64,000 nt of DNA from Alphaproteobacteria bacterium. GTDB taxonomy: Bacteria > Pseudomonadota > Alphaproteobacteria > JAEULC01. The stretch is taken from positions 1 to 64,000 of the forward strand of contig JADZDN010000104.1 of NCBI GenBank assembly GCA_020851015.1, in the 5' to 3' direction. The first letter of the stretch is position 1. Every line of letters begins with the position of its first letter. A program made the position numbers and the translations under genes. Under the pieces are notes generated by a model, which saw only the letters and a program-made list of their open reading frames with translations, did no database searches and was not told where the DNA came from. Below, piece by piece: positions 16,699 through 24,500 of this stretch.

Positions 16699-17801
16699 GA
16701 CGGCTGACGCCCGCGATCGGGCGCCTCGCTCTCATCGCCCTGACCTTGGCGGCGACCGGTTGCACCGGCGCGTCGCTGGATCTCATCGGTCAGCTGGGCC
16801 TCAACTTCGGCAGCGAAGGCGAACCGGCGGCCGCGCCGTCGGCCGCGGCGCTGGCAGCACAGCAGCCCCGGGCCGGCGGGCCAGCGACCAACGGGACCAA
16901 TGGCGCATCCCCGATCGTGCGGAGCGACTCGGCCGCCATCGCGGCCGAGGATATCGGCGATGCCGCCGGCAGCGAGCGCACCGAGCTGGCGATGGCGCCC
17001 ATCCCCGCCCGCCCCGCCCAGCCACGCAAGCCCGAGGCCGGCCGCGCGATCTGCGGCGCGCTGGCGCCGGGCCAGCGCGGCATCGGCTCCGTCGAAAGCA
17101 ACGGCCTGCAGTTCACGGTCGAGTGCTTCCGCGCCAAGCAGGCCGGGCCGGCGCCCGGCATCATCATCCTCCACGGCGCGCGCGGCATCGGGCGCAACAC
17201 GATCTACGAGCGCCTGGCCGAGCATCTGAACGAACGCGGCCATCATGCCTTCATCTTCCAGTACCTTGGGGCCGCCGAGACGACCCCGGTAGTCCTGACC
17301 GGAAAGCCCGCGGCTGCCGCCAAGGGCGGCGCGGCGCGCCTCAAGACTCCGCCGCGCAAGCGGGGTGTCGATTCCGCTGCCCAGACCCTGGCGATCGACC
17401 GCGCCATCACCGCCGTCCAGGCCCTCCCCTATGTCGACCACGAGCGGATCGGGCTGTTCGGCCTGTCGCTCGGCGGATTCCACGCCCTTGCCATCGCCTC
17501 GCAGGACGAGCGCATCGGCGCGGTCGTGGACATGTTCGGCGCGATGCCGCGGCCGGTCGGTCCGACCGTCACCCGCATGCCACCCACCCTGGTGCTGCAC
17601 GGCGATCGCGACGCGGTGGTACCGGTTCGCCGGGCTTATGAGCTGGCCAAGCTGCTGAAGACCATCGGCGCGCCCCACGAGGTCAAGATCTACAAAGGCC
17701 AGGGCCACAGCTTCACCGGCGCCGCCGACCAGGACAGCGTCGAGCGCTCGGTCGAGTTCCTCGATCGGCGGCTGCGCGCGCAGAATCGACCCGCCGGGTG
17801 A
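16695..17801 (+). CDS. Lipoprotein with dienelactone hydrolase domain
   Basis: A 368-residue protein with a lipobox (TLAATGC, Cys near residue 23), so probably membrane-anchored in the periplasm. An Ala/Pro-rich linker runs to about residue 110, followed by an alpha/beta-hydrolase domain of dienelactone hydrolase type. The nucleophile elbow is FGLSLGGFHA (Ser near 259), an Asp lies in LHGDRDAVVP (near 302), and a His in GQGHSF (near 336), giving a complete triad. The start overlaps the efflux permease stop (ATGA), and its own stop overlaps the EamA gene start. Substrate unknown; the coupling to a pump suggests handling of a lactone or ester compound. Confidence 0.8.
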   Translation: MRRLTPAIGRLALIALTLAATGCTGASLDLIGQLGLNFGSEGEPAAAPSAAALAAQQPRAGGPATNGTNGASPIVRSDSAAIAAEDIGDAAGSERTELAMAPIPARPAQPRKPEAGRAICGALAPGQRGIGSVESNGLQFTVECFRAKQAGPAPGIIILHGARGIGRNTIYERLAEHLNERGHHAFIFQYLGAAETTPVVLTGKPAAAAKGGAARLKTPPRKRGVDSAAQTLAIDRAITAVQALPYVDHERIGLFGLSLGGFHALAIASQDERIGAVVDMFGAMPRPVGPTVTRMPPTLVLHGDRDAVVPVRRAYELAKLLKTIGAPHEVKIYKGQGHSFTGAADQDSVERSVEFLDRRLRAQNRPAG

Positions 17802-18703
17802 GCGCGGCCTCCTTCCCGTCCGCCAGGACCGACGAGCCGCTGCACGGCATCTTGCTGATGATCGCCTCGATGGCGGTGTTCTCGGCCGTGGACTGCACGT
17901 CCAAGTTCCTGGCCGCCAGCTACCACCCCGTCATGGTCACCTGGGGACGGCAGGCGATCCAGATCCTGCTGCTGGCGCCGATCGTCCTTTGGGCCGGGCC
18001 CGCGCGCAGCCTGCGCTCGGCGGCGCAGGGCCAGCAGATACTGCGCGGATTGCTGCTGATCGGCTCGACCGTCTGCTTTATCAGCGGACTCGCCCGATTG
18101 CCGCTCGCCGAGGCCTCGGCCATCGGCTTCGTCTCGCCGATGTTCACGACCGCCCTGTCTATCCCGCTTCTTGGGGAAAAGGTCGGCGTGCGGCGCTGGG
18201 CGGCGATGCTGGTCGGATTCGCGGGCGCGCTGGTCGTGATCCGGCCGGGAACCGCCGCCTTCGATCCCGCCGCCCTGTTCCCGGTCGCCTCGGCCGCCTT
18301 CTGGGCATTCGCGCTGATCGTGACGCGCCGCATGAGCCGGCGCGACACCGCGTTGACCACCCTGGTCTACGCCAGCGTCGTCGGGCTGGTGGCGGCAAGC
18401 TTCCCCCTGCCGTGGTACTGGTCGATGCCCGATCCCGGCGCGGTGGCGCTGATGGCGATAATGGGCATGATGAGCCTGACGGGCCACTACCTGCTGGTGA
18501 CGGCATTCGAGCGCGGGATGGTCTCCATCCTCGCGCCTTTCTCGTACAGCCAGATGATCTGGGCCACGGTTTTCGGCTACCTGGTGTTCGATTCCCTGCC
18601 CGATGCGTGGACCGGCGTCGGCGCCGCGATCATCATCGCCAGCGGGATCTACGTCTGGCATCGAGAGCGCGTGCGGCACGGGCTGGCCGGCAAGGAAACC
18701 TGA
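17798..18703 (+). CDS. EamA-family (DMT) transporter
   Basis: A 301-residue inner-membrane protein with ten hydrophobic helices in two EamA repeats (about residues 15-150 and 160-295), the layout of drug/metabolite exporters such as RhtA/YdcZ relatives. The family-like stretch LAEASAIGFVSPMFTTALSI closes the first repeat, with its counterpart FSYSQMIWATVFGYLVFDSL in the second. It starts at GTG 17798, overlapping the previous stop by four bases. It is the fourth gene of the efflux operon. Substrate unknown. Confidence 0.85.
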   Translation: MSAASFPSARTDEPLHGILLMIASMAVFSAVDCTSKFLAASYHPVMVTWGRQAIQILLLAPIVLWAGPARSLRSAAQGQQILRGLLLIGSTVCFISGLARLPLAEASAIGFVSPMFTTALSIPLLGEKVGVRRWAAMLVGFAGALVVIRPGTAAFDPAALFPVASAAFWAFALIVTRRMSRRDTALTTLVYASVVGLVAASFPLPWYWSMPDPGAVALMAIMGMMSLTGHYLLVTAFERGMVSILAPFSYSQMIWATVFGYLVFDSLPDAWTGVGAAIIIASGIYVWHRERVRHGLAGKET

Positions 18704-19017
18704 ACCGGGCGGCGGTGCTCGACGCAAAATCGCGACAAATGCTCCGCGTCGCTCCGTGACCGATCTGGGGCCGCGACCGGCCGGCCGGTCGGATAAACGA
18801 TTCATCAAGGATCGTGCGCGACGATGGACGCGGGGCAAGAGGCTGCAAGCTAGGACGCGACGTCCAAGGCGCCGGAGAACCGGCGCCGCTGCGGGAAAAG
18901 GACGGGGCGTGTCTGGGAGATGTCAATGCAACGGTTCCCGACCCGACGGGGCGGCGCGGCGGCCTTGGGCCGCCGGTTCTCCGCGGCACCCCTGAATTCG
19001 ACGCAAGGGCCGCAGCC
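18704..19017. other. Intergenic region of 314 bases with two hairpins
   Basis: No supported gene, although a frame is open from 18814 into the downstream protein. Two strong inverted repeats are visible. One is GGCGCCGG-AGAA-CCGGCGCC at 18868-18887 and the other GGCGGCC-TTG-GGCCGCC at 18958-18974. Neither is followed by a T-run, so they are more likely mRNA leader structures or protein sites than terminators. The second lies about 45 bases before the start at 19018. Confidence 0.45.
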
Positions 19018-19749
19018 ATGACGGCGGCCACCTTGCCGCAACCGACCGAGGCGACGCGAGCGAATACCATCGCGGGTTTCCTCGACGCCGTGGATGGGCA
19101 GCGCGTCTTCGGCTGGGCGTGGGACCGCGCCAATGCCGCCGAGCGCCTGCGGATCGAGATTCGCGCCGGCGACGCCCTGGCGGCCGATACGGTCGCGGAC
19201 CGGCCGCGCCCGGATTTGAAGGCCAACGGCATCGGCGACGGCGCCCATGCTTTCGAAGCCATGCTGTCGATCGACGGCACGCCGCCGGACCAGCTGGTGG
19301 CTACAGCGATCTCGCCCTCGACCGGCGCCCGCCAGGTTCTCGAGCACCGCCCCCCGCCGCGCGCGGACAATGCCGATGGCGGCGGCGCCAAGGCCCAGGT
19401 CGAGCCCCTGATCGACCTGCTGCATGCCTCGCAGCGGCGCGCCGTGGCGGCAATGCAGGCCGCCGAGCGGAAGTTCGACGAGGCCGCCGCGCGCCTGACC
19501 CGACTGCCGGAACTGACGCAGACGCTTGACCAGATCCGCGCGACCCAGGGCGACCTGGCGCGGCGCATCGCCGATGCGGAAGTGTTCCTGGTGCGCTTCG
19601 ACGGCGTGCTGAGCCAGCTCGAGAAGCAGGGGCAGCGCCGCGATCCCGAACGCCAGTTCAACCGCCAGCTTCTGCTGCTGATCGGGCTGGGCGTCGTCGC
19701 CACGGTCGCCACCGTGGCCGCCGTGGTGATGGCGGTGCTGGCGGGCTGA
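19018..19749 (+). CDS. Coiled-coil membrane protein with a glycosyltransferase-associated domain
   Basis: A 243-residue protein. Residues about 15-100 form a small beta-domain (GFLDAVDGQRVFGWAWDRAN, later ADRPRPDLKANGIGDGAHAF). The GW-WD...R-R-D-L-G-HAF pattern occurs beside or inside many bacterial glycosyltransferases, and a similar segment (CGWLLDPLRRVERV...RPDV...HGFAVF) lies inside the large GT encoded at 24497-26818. Residues about 120-200 are a charged coiled coil, and the C-terminus is one transmembrane helix (LLLIGLGVVATVATVAAVVM). It faces the secretion/glycosylation operon tail to tail, 16 bases away. Probably a membrane-tethered partner of that locus; function inferred. Confidence 0.65.
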   Translation: MTAATLPQPTEATRANTIAGFLDAVDGQRVFGWAWDRANAAERLRIEIRAGDALAADTVADRPRPDLKANGIGDGAHAFEAMLSIDGTPPDQLVATAISPSTGARQVLEHRPPPRADNADGGGAKAQVEPLIDLLHASQRRAVAAMQAAERKFDEAAARLTRLPELTQTLDQIRATQGDLARRIADAEVFLVRFDGVLSQLEKQGQRRDPERQFNRQLLLLIGLGVVATVATVAAVVMAVLAG

Positions 19750-19765
19750 TCGTCCCTGCCGGCCG

Positions 19766-21145
19766 CTATTGCTCGCGGAAGGACCGCCGCGCGGTGTCGA
19801 TGATCGGCGACAGGAAATAGTCGATCGCCCGCCGCTTGCCCGTCACGATGTAGACCTCGGCAGGCATGCCCGGATAGGGCTCGATCTTGCCGGCGGCCGC
19901 CAGCGATTCCTTCTTCAGGCGAACCCGCGTCGTGAAATAGTTCTCGCCCGTGCGCTGGTCCTGCATCTTGTCCGCCGCGACATAGATGACCTCGCCATCC
20001 ACCAGCGGCACGATCCGCTGCCGGTACGCCGTCATGCGCACCTCGGCCGGCAGGCCCACGCGCACGACGTCGATGTCCGTAGGATTGACCCGCGCCTCGA
20101 TGATCATGTCGTCGTCCTGGGGCACGATGTCCATGATCGGCTGGCCGGCCTGGATCACCCCGCCGGGCGTGAAGAATTTCAGGTCCACGACCTGCCCGTC
20201 CTGCGGCGCGACGACGTCCTTGCGCTGCAGCACGTCGTCGGCCCCCTTCAGCCGGTCGGTGAAGTCCGCCTCGGCGGCCTGCGCGTCCTGCAGCTCGCGG
20301 TTGATGTCCGATTGGCGCTGGTTGCGGACGGTCTTTGCCTCGAACTCCGCCTGCGCGATCGCCTGGCGCGCGCGCGCCATGTTGGCGTCCAGTTCGCCTA
20401 TCCGTCCCCGGGTCTCGGCGATGCTCCGTTGCAGGGCCAAAAGGCGCGGCTTGCGCTCGTAGCCTTTCTCGACCAGCTCGCGGATGGCGTCAGCCTCTTC
20501 CTCGAAGTATTTCAGCCGCTCGGCCGAGGAGGAATACTGAGCCTTGAATGCGGCGATGTCCTCGCGCGACTGCTGGGTGCGTCGCTCTATCGCCGCGACC
20601 TGGCTTTCATAGGCCTGCTTGCGCGCGGTCAAGAGGCTCTGCTGGGTGGCGAAATGCTCCGCCAGCGGCGGCGACGATGCCTGCTTGGCGAGGTCGGGCG
20701 GCAGCACGATGACAGCGGCTTCCTCCTGCTCGGCCCGGAGCCGCGCGATCTTCACCTGAGTTGCCAGCCGCTGGTTGCGAAGCTGCATCGCCGCCGAGTC
20801 CGCCTGCGTGGTATCCAGGCGCAGCAACACCTGGCCGGCTTTGACCCGCTGTCCCTCCTGCACCAGCAGCTCGCGCAGGATCCCGCCTTCCAGGTGCTGG
20901 ACCGTCTTGCGGTGGCTGTCCACGATGACGGAGCCGGGGGCGATCGCCGCGCTGTCCAGCGAAGCCAGGAAGGCCCAGATCAAGAACGTGCCCAGGAACC
21001 CCCCGATCGTGACGGCGCCGGCGATCAGCGGTCCGCGCAGCGTCGGCGTGTTGTCCTCGGCGTCGTCGGCGATCTCCGCCGGTTGCGCCGCGCGGAGATC
21101 CAGCGACAATGCGCCGCTTCTGGTCGTGGTGATCGATGTCGTCAT
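19766..21145 (-). CDS. Type I secretion membrane fusion protein (HlyD family)
   Basis: A 459-residue HlyD/PrtE-type adaptor. There is a cytoplasmic N-terminus of about 45 residues, one membrane helix (GAVTIGGFLGTFLIWAFLAS) and a lipoyl half (HLEGGILRELLVQEGQRVKA). A long coiled coil covers about residues 130-300, then come the second lipoyl half (VVAPQDGQVVDLKFFTPGGV) and a C-terminal barrel ending in KRRAIDYFLSPI, typical of the family. It connects the ABC exporter to a TolC-like channel, which is not encoded here. It is the last gene of the seven-gene minus-strand operon and overlaps the exporter stop by four bases. Confidence 0.93.
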   Translation of the reverse strand: MTTSITTTRSGALSLDLRAAQPAEIADDAEDNTPTLRGPLIAGAVTIGGFLGTFLIWAFLASLDSAAIAPGSVIVDSHRKTVQHLEGGILRELLVQEGQRVKAGQVLLRLDTTQADSAAMQLRNQRLATQVKIARLRAEQEEAAVIVLPPDLAKQASSPPLAEHFATQQSLLTARKQAYESQVAAIERRTQQSREDIAAFKAQYSSSAERLKYFEEEADAIRELVEKGYERKPRLLALQRSIAETRGRIGELDANMARARQAIAQAEFEAKTVRNQRQSDINRELQDAQAAEADFTDRLKGADDVLQRKDVVAPQDGQVVDLKFFTPGGVIQAGQPIMDIVPQDDDMIIEARVNPTDIDVVRVGLPAEVRMTAYRQRIVPLVDGEVIYVAADKMQDQRTGENYFTTRVRLKKESLAAAGKIEPYPGMPAEVYIVTGKRRAIDYFLSPIIDTARRSFREQ

Positions 21146-23124
21146 GTGCGCACCAGCCTGGTGGGGCCGCCCTTCGAGGGATCGATGACGGCCGGCGGAT
21201 TGCCGGCGCCGCCGGAGGTCGCGCCGGCGTTCGGCACGATCGTCTTGATGACATCCGTGCGCTCGCCGAACTGCTCGATCACGCCGTCCTTCAGCACCAG
21301 AATCTTGTCGGCGACCGACATGACCGAGGGTCGATGGGCGATCAGGACCACCGTCGCGCCTTCCTTCTTCGCCGCAACGATCGCCGCCAGCAAGGCCCGC
21401 TCGCCCGCCGTGTCCAGGTTCGAATTGGGTTCGTCCAGCACCAGCAGCTTGGGCGAGCCGAACAGCGCGCGCGCCAGCGCGATGCGCTGCTGCTGGCCGC
21501 CGCTCAGCGCATAACCGCCTTCGCCGATCACGGTATCGTAGCCGAACGGCAGCCGGCCGATCATTTCGTGCACGTCGGCGCGGCGCGCTGCCTCGATCAC
21601 CAGCCGCGGATCGCAGTCGCCCAGCCGCGCGATGTTCTCGCGAACCGTACCGTTCATCAGCATGGGCTGCTGCGGCACATAGCCGACGGCGCTGCCGAAG
21701 CTGGCGCGCTCCCACGTGAATACGTCGTGCCCGTCCAGGAAGATGGCGCCTCCCGACGGCTTCCAGATCCCGACCAGCAATCGCGCCAGCGTGGACTTGC
21801 CGGCGGCGGAGGGTCCGACCACCCCCAGCACCTCGCCGGGCTCCAGCATGAACGAGATACCCTTGATGACCGCCTTCTCGTGGCCCGGCGGCATGAAGTA
21901 GCAGCGCTCCACCGCCAGGCGCGCATTCTCCACCGCCAGCGGCGTCTGCTGCCGCTGCGCGCGAGTCTCCTCGATCAGGCGCCGCAGCCTGCCGAGCGCG
22001 CCCAGCGCCCCTGCCCATTGGCGCGACCCCTCGACCAGCTGCTCGAGCGGCGCCAGCATCCGGCCCATGATGATGCTCGCGGCGATCATGCTGCCCGGCG
22101 ACACCAGGCGATCCATGATGAGCAGGACGCCGGTCGCCAGCATCGCGATCTGGACCGCCAAACGCAGCGAGCGGGTAATCGCGGACAAGGCCTTCGACCG
22201 GCTGTGCGCCACCTCGTGCAGGTCCATCGCCCGGCCATAGTGGCCGCGCCAGCGCTTGCCCACGTTGCCAAGCATGCCCATGGCCTCGATCGCCTCGCCG
22301 TTGCGGATCGCGGCATTGATCTCGGCAAAGGCGTTGACGGTGGCTTCGTGCGCCTGGCCCATCGGCCGGCGCCCGATGAACTCCATCGCCAGCGCCATTC
22401 CCACCAGCATGATCGCGGCGGCGATCGCGACCAGCCCGTATACGGGATGGAGCAGGAACAGAACCAGCAAGAACAGGGGCGCGCACGCGACGTCGAAGAC
22501 CGCCGTCAGGCCGCCGCCGGTCACGAACAACCGCACTTCGTTCAGGTCGCGCGGCGCCTGCCGCGCCTCGGGCGACTGCTTGGTCACCCAGCCGCTGATG
22601 GCCGCGCCGATCGCCGCCAGGTCGAGCCGGCGCGCCAGCTTGCCCCCCATGACGAACCAGACCCGGGCGCGGATGTAGTCGACAATGCCCATGCAGACCA
22701 GGCTGGCCAGCGCCAGCAGGGTCAGCATGACCAGCGTGTCGATGCTGTGGCTCGTCATCACGCGGTCGTACAGCTGCAGCATATAGAGCGGCACCGTGAG
22801 CTGCAGAAGATTCGTGACGATCGAAAGCGCTCCCGCATAGGCGAGCGCCAGGCCGCCCTCGCGCACCGCGTCCGTGACGGCCGATGGCTTCATGCCCGGA
22901 ATCGGCAGCGGCGCCGGCTCGGCCTTGGCGCGCTTTGTCCGCGGCTCCGCGTTTGGCCGATCCGCCTTGGCCTGCGGCTGCGGCTGCGCCTGCGGCTCGG
23001 ATTTCGCCTGCGAAGCGGCCGAAGCCACGGGTTCCGGGGTCGGGTCGGGCCGGCGCTGGGCCGGCCGATCGGGCACCGGCGTCGGCCGGGCCGGCCCTTT
23101 TGGCGTGCTGCCGCGTCCGATCAT
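21142..23124 (-). CDS. Type I secretion ABC transporter (PrtD-like permease/ATPase)
   Basis: A 660-residue exporter half-transporter that acts as a dimer. Residues 1-80 are a Pro/Ala/Gln-rich extension not usual in PrtD proteins (about 580 residues). Six membrane helices occupy about 90-370, and the ATPase domain follows with Walker A GPSAAGKST (near 437), signature LSGGQQQRIALARAL, Walker B LLVLDEPNSNLD and the switch His in LIAHRPS. No C39 peptidase domain is present, so the substrate should carry an uncleaved C-terminal signal, as RTX proteins do. It overlaps its neighbours by four bases on each side. The RTX protein at 31430-32497 is the obvious cargo candidate. Confidence 0.92.
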   Translation of the reverse strand: MIGRGSTPKGPARPTPVPDRPAQRRPDPTPEPVASAASQAKSEPQAQPQPQAKADRPNAEPRTKRAKAEPAPLPIPGMKPSAVTDAVREGGLALAYAGALSIVTNLLQLTVPLYMLQLYDRVMTSHSIDTLVMLTLLALASLVCMGIVDYIRARVWFVMGGKLARRLDLAAIGAAISGWVTKQSPEARQAPRDLNEVRLFVTGGGLTAVFDVACAPLFLLVLFLLHPVYGLVAIAAAIMLVGMALAMEFIGRRPMGQAHEATVNAFAEINAAIRNGEAIEAMGMLGNVGKRWRGHYGRAMDLHEVAHSRSKALSAITRSLRLAVQIAMLATGVLLIMDRLVSPGSMIAASIIMGRMLAPLEQLVEGSRQWAGALGALGRLRRLIEETRAQRQQTPLAVENARLAVERCYFMPPGHEKAVIKGISFMLEPGEVLGVVGPSAAGKSTLARLLVGIWKPSGGAIFLDGHDVFTWERASFGSAVGYVPQQPMLMNGTVRENIARLGDCDPRLVIEAARRADVHEMIGRLPFGYDTVIGEGGYALSGGQQQRIALARALFGSPKLLVLDEPNSNLDTAGERALLAAIVAAKKEGATVVLIAHRPSVMSVADKILVLKDGVIEQFGERTDVIKTIVPNAGATSGGAGNPPAVIDPSKGGPTRLVRT

Positions 23125-24500
23125 GCGGTCGCTCCCACGGCCTTCTTGGCCGCCGGCGACGCCTCGTCAACGGCCCGGATGCGCCGCACCACGGCCGTCC
23201 GCCGTGCGGCGAGTTCGCGGTAAAGTGCAAGGTGCTGGCGCGCGGCGCCGACGGGCGTCGGCGGCTTGGGCGCGCCGGCGCGCAGCTTGTCCCACAGACC
23301 CGGCGTGCCCAGGGCCATGATCAGCTTGTCGGCAAGGCTCTCCGCGCTGCCGGCGCGGAAGTGCAGGCCGTCGACGCCATCGCGTACCTTTTCGGCCATG
23401 CCGCCGATGTCGCTGCAGATCACCGGACGCCCATGGGCGAAAGCTTCCTGGATCACCAGCGGCGAGTTTTCCCACCACACCGATGGAACCACCGCCCAGT
23501 CGACCTCGCGCATCAGCGTCGCAAGTTCGGGCGGGCGGTAGCTGCCGTAAAAGCGGACCCGCCCCTCGGCCTGGCCCAGCAGGCGCTGGAACCGCTCGCG
23601 GAACGGCTCGGGCTGGTGCTCCAGGTTGCCGCCGAAAACGATCAGCCCGGCGTCGTCGCCCCATTGCGCGGCGGGAATGCGGCCGACCGCGTCGAGCAGC
23701 ACGTCGATGCCCTTGAACGGATTGAGCTGGCCGAAGAACGCGAACCGGCCGCGGCGCGCGACGGAAGCACTGCCGCGCGGCTGCTTGGGCAGCGGTCGCG
23801 GCGGGGCCGTCTCGGCGATGTCGAGCCCGTTCTCGATGACGCGCAACCGCTCGCGCGCCAGGCCCCATTCGACGAAGCGATCGGCCAGGAAGCGGCTCGG
23901 CGAGACGAAGGCGTCGACCAGGTCGAAATGGGACTTGATGAATGTCTCGCGCTTGAAGAAGCGCGCGGGCGAAATGTCCGGGTAGCACATCGCGCAGTCC
24001 GCGGGGGTGGCGCGATGGCAGGGCGTCGGCTTCCCGGTCTTGATCATCTGGCCGTGGTTGAAGCAGATCGCCAGGAACTCGTGCAAGGTGACCACGATGC
24101 GCGCGCCCGGACAGACCCGGCGGACCACCCTCAGGCATTCCAGCCCCAGGCCCAGGAAATGGTGGAAATGGACGATGTCGGGCTTCAACGCGTCCAGGAA
24201 CGCGGCGAAATGCCGTTCCAGGCCGACGATATCGCGGTTGGACAGCAGGAAATGGTCGTAGCTGTCGTTGAAGAACAAGGTCTCGCGCGCGTTCTGGCGA
24301 AGGCTCATGAACGGCGTGTCGGCATGCGACTTGAGCGGCGGGCCGACGCGCGCGAGCAGCTGCGCATCGATGCCCGGCTCGGAGCCGAGACCGCGAAAGA
24401 GGTTGTAGGCCGCGAGCTCGCCGCCGCCGATCGAATAGGCGGGATGCCCGTGCGAGATCACCAGCACGCGCATCGGCGCCGCGCTTGCGGCCGCCGTCAT
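23121..24500 (-). CDS. GT4-type glycosyltransferase
   Basis: A 459-residue GT-B glycosyltransferase. The N-terminal half has VISHGHPAYSIGGGELAAYN and DIVHFHHFLGLGLE. The C-terminal half binds the nucleotide sugar, with GQLNPFKGIDVLL and VPSVWWENSPLVIQEAFAHG (about residues 335-355), where the Glu pair typical of GT4 enzymes is intact. It is a paralog of the enzyme at 26815-28092, with shared block order and motifs. A Cys-rich insert (HRATPADCAMCYPD) occurs in both. Cytoplasmic, at the membrane face. It overlaps genes on both sides by four bases within the secretion operon. Confidence 0.88.
   Translation of the reverse strand: MTAAASAAPMRVLVISHGHPAYSIGGGELAAYNLFRGLGSEPGIDAQLLARVGPPLKSHADTPFMSLRQNARETLFFNDSYDHFLLSNRDIVGLERHFAAFLDALKPDIVHFHHFLGLGLECLRVVRRVCPGARIVVTLHEFLAICFNHGQMIKTGKPTPCHRATPADCAMCYPDISPARFFKRETFIKSHFDLVDAFVSPSRFLADRFVEWGLARERLRVIENGLDIAETAPPRPLPKQPRGSASVARRGRFAFFGQLNPFKGIDVLLDAVGRIPAAQWGDDAGLIVFGGNLEHQPEPFRERFQRLLGQAEGRVRFYGSYRPPELATLMREVDWAVVPSVWWENSPLVIQEAFAHGRPVICSDIGGMAEKVRDGVDGLHFRAGSAESLADKLIMALGTPGLWDKLRAGAPKPPTPVGAARQHLALYRELAARRTAVVRRIRAVDEASPAAKKAVGATA

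Noticed and set aside
18814..19017. A longer N-terminus for the coiled-coil membrane protein
   Set aside because: The added 68 residues are low-complexity, span the two hairpins and precede the point where the recognisable domain begins.
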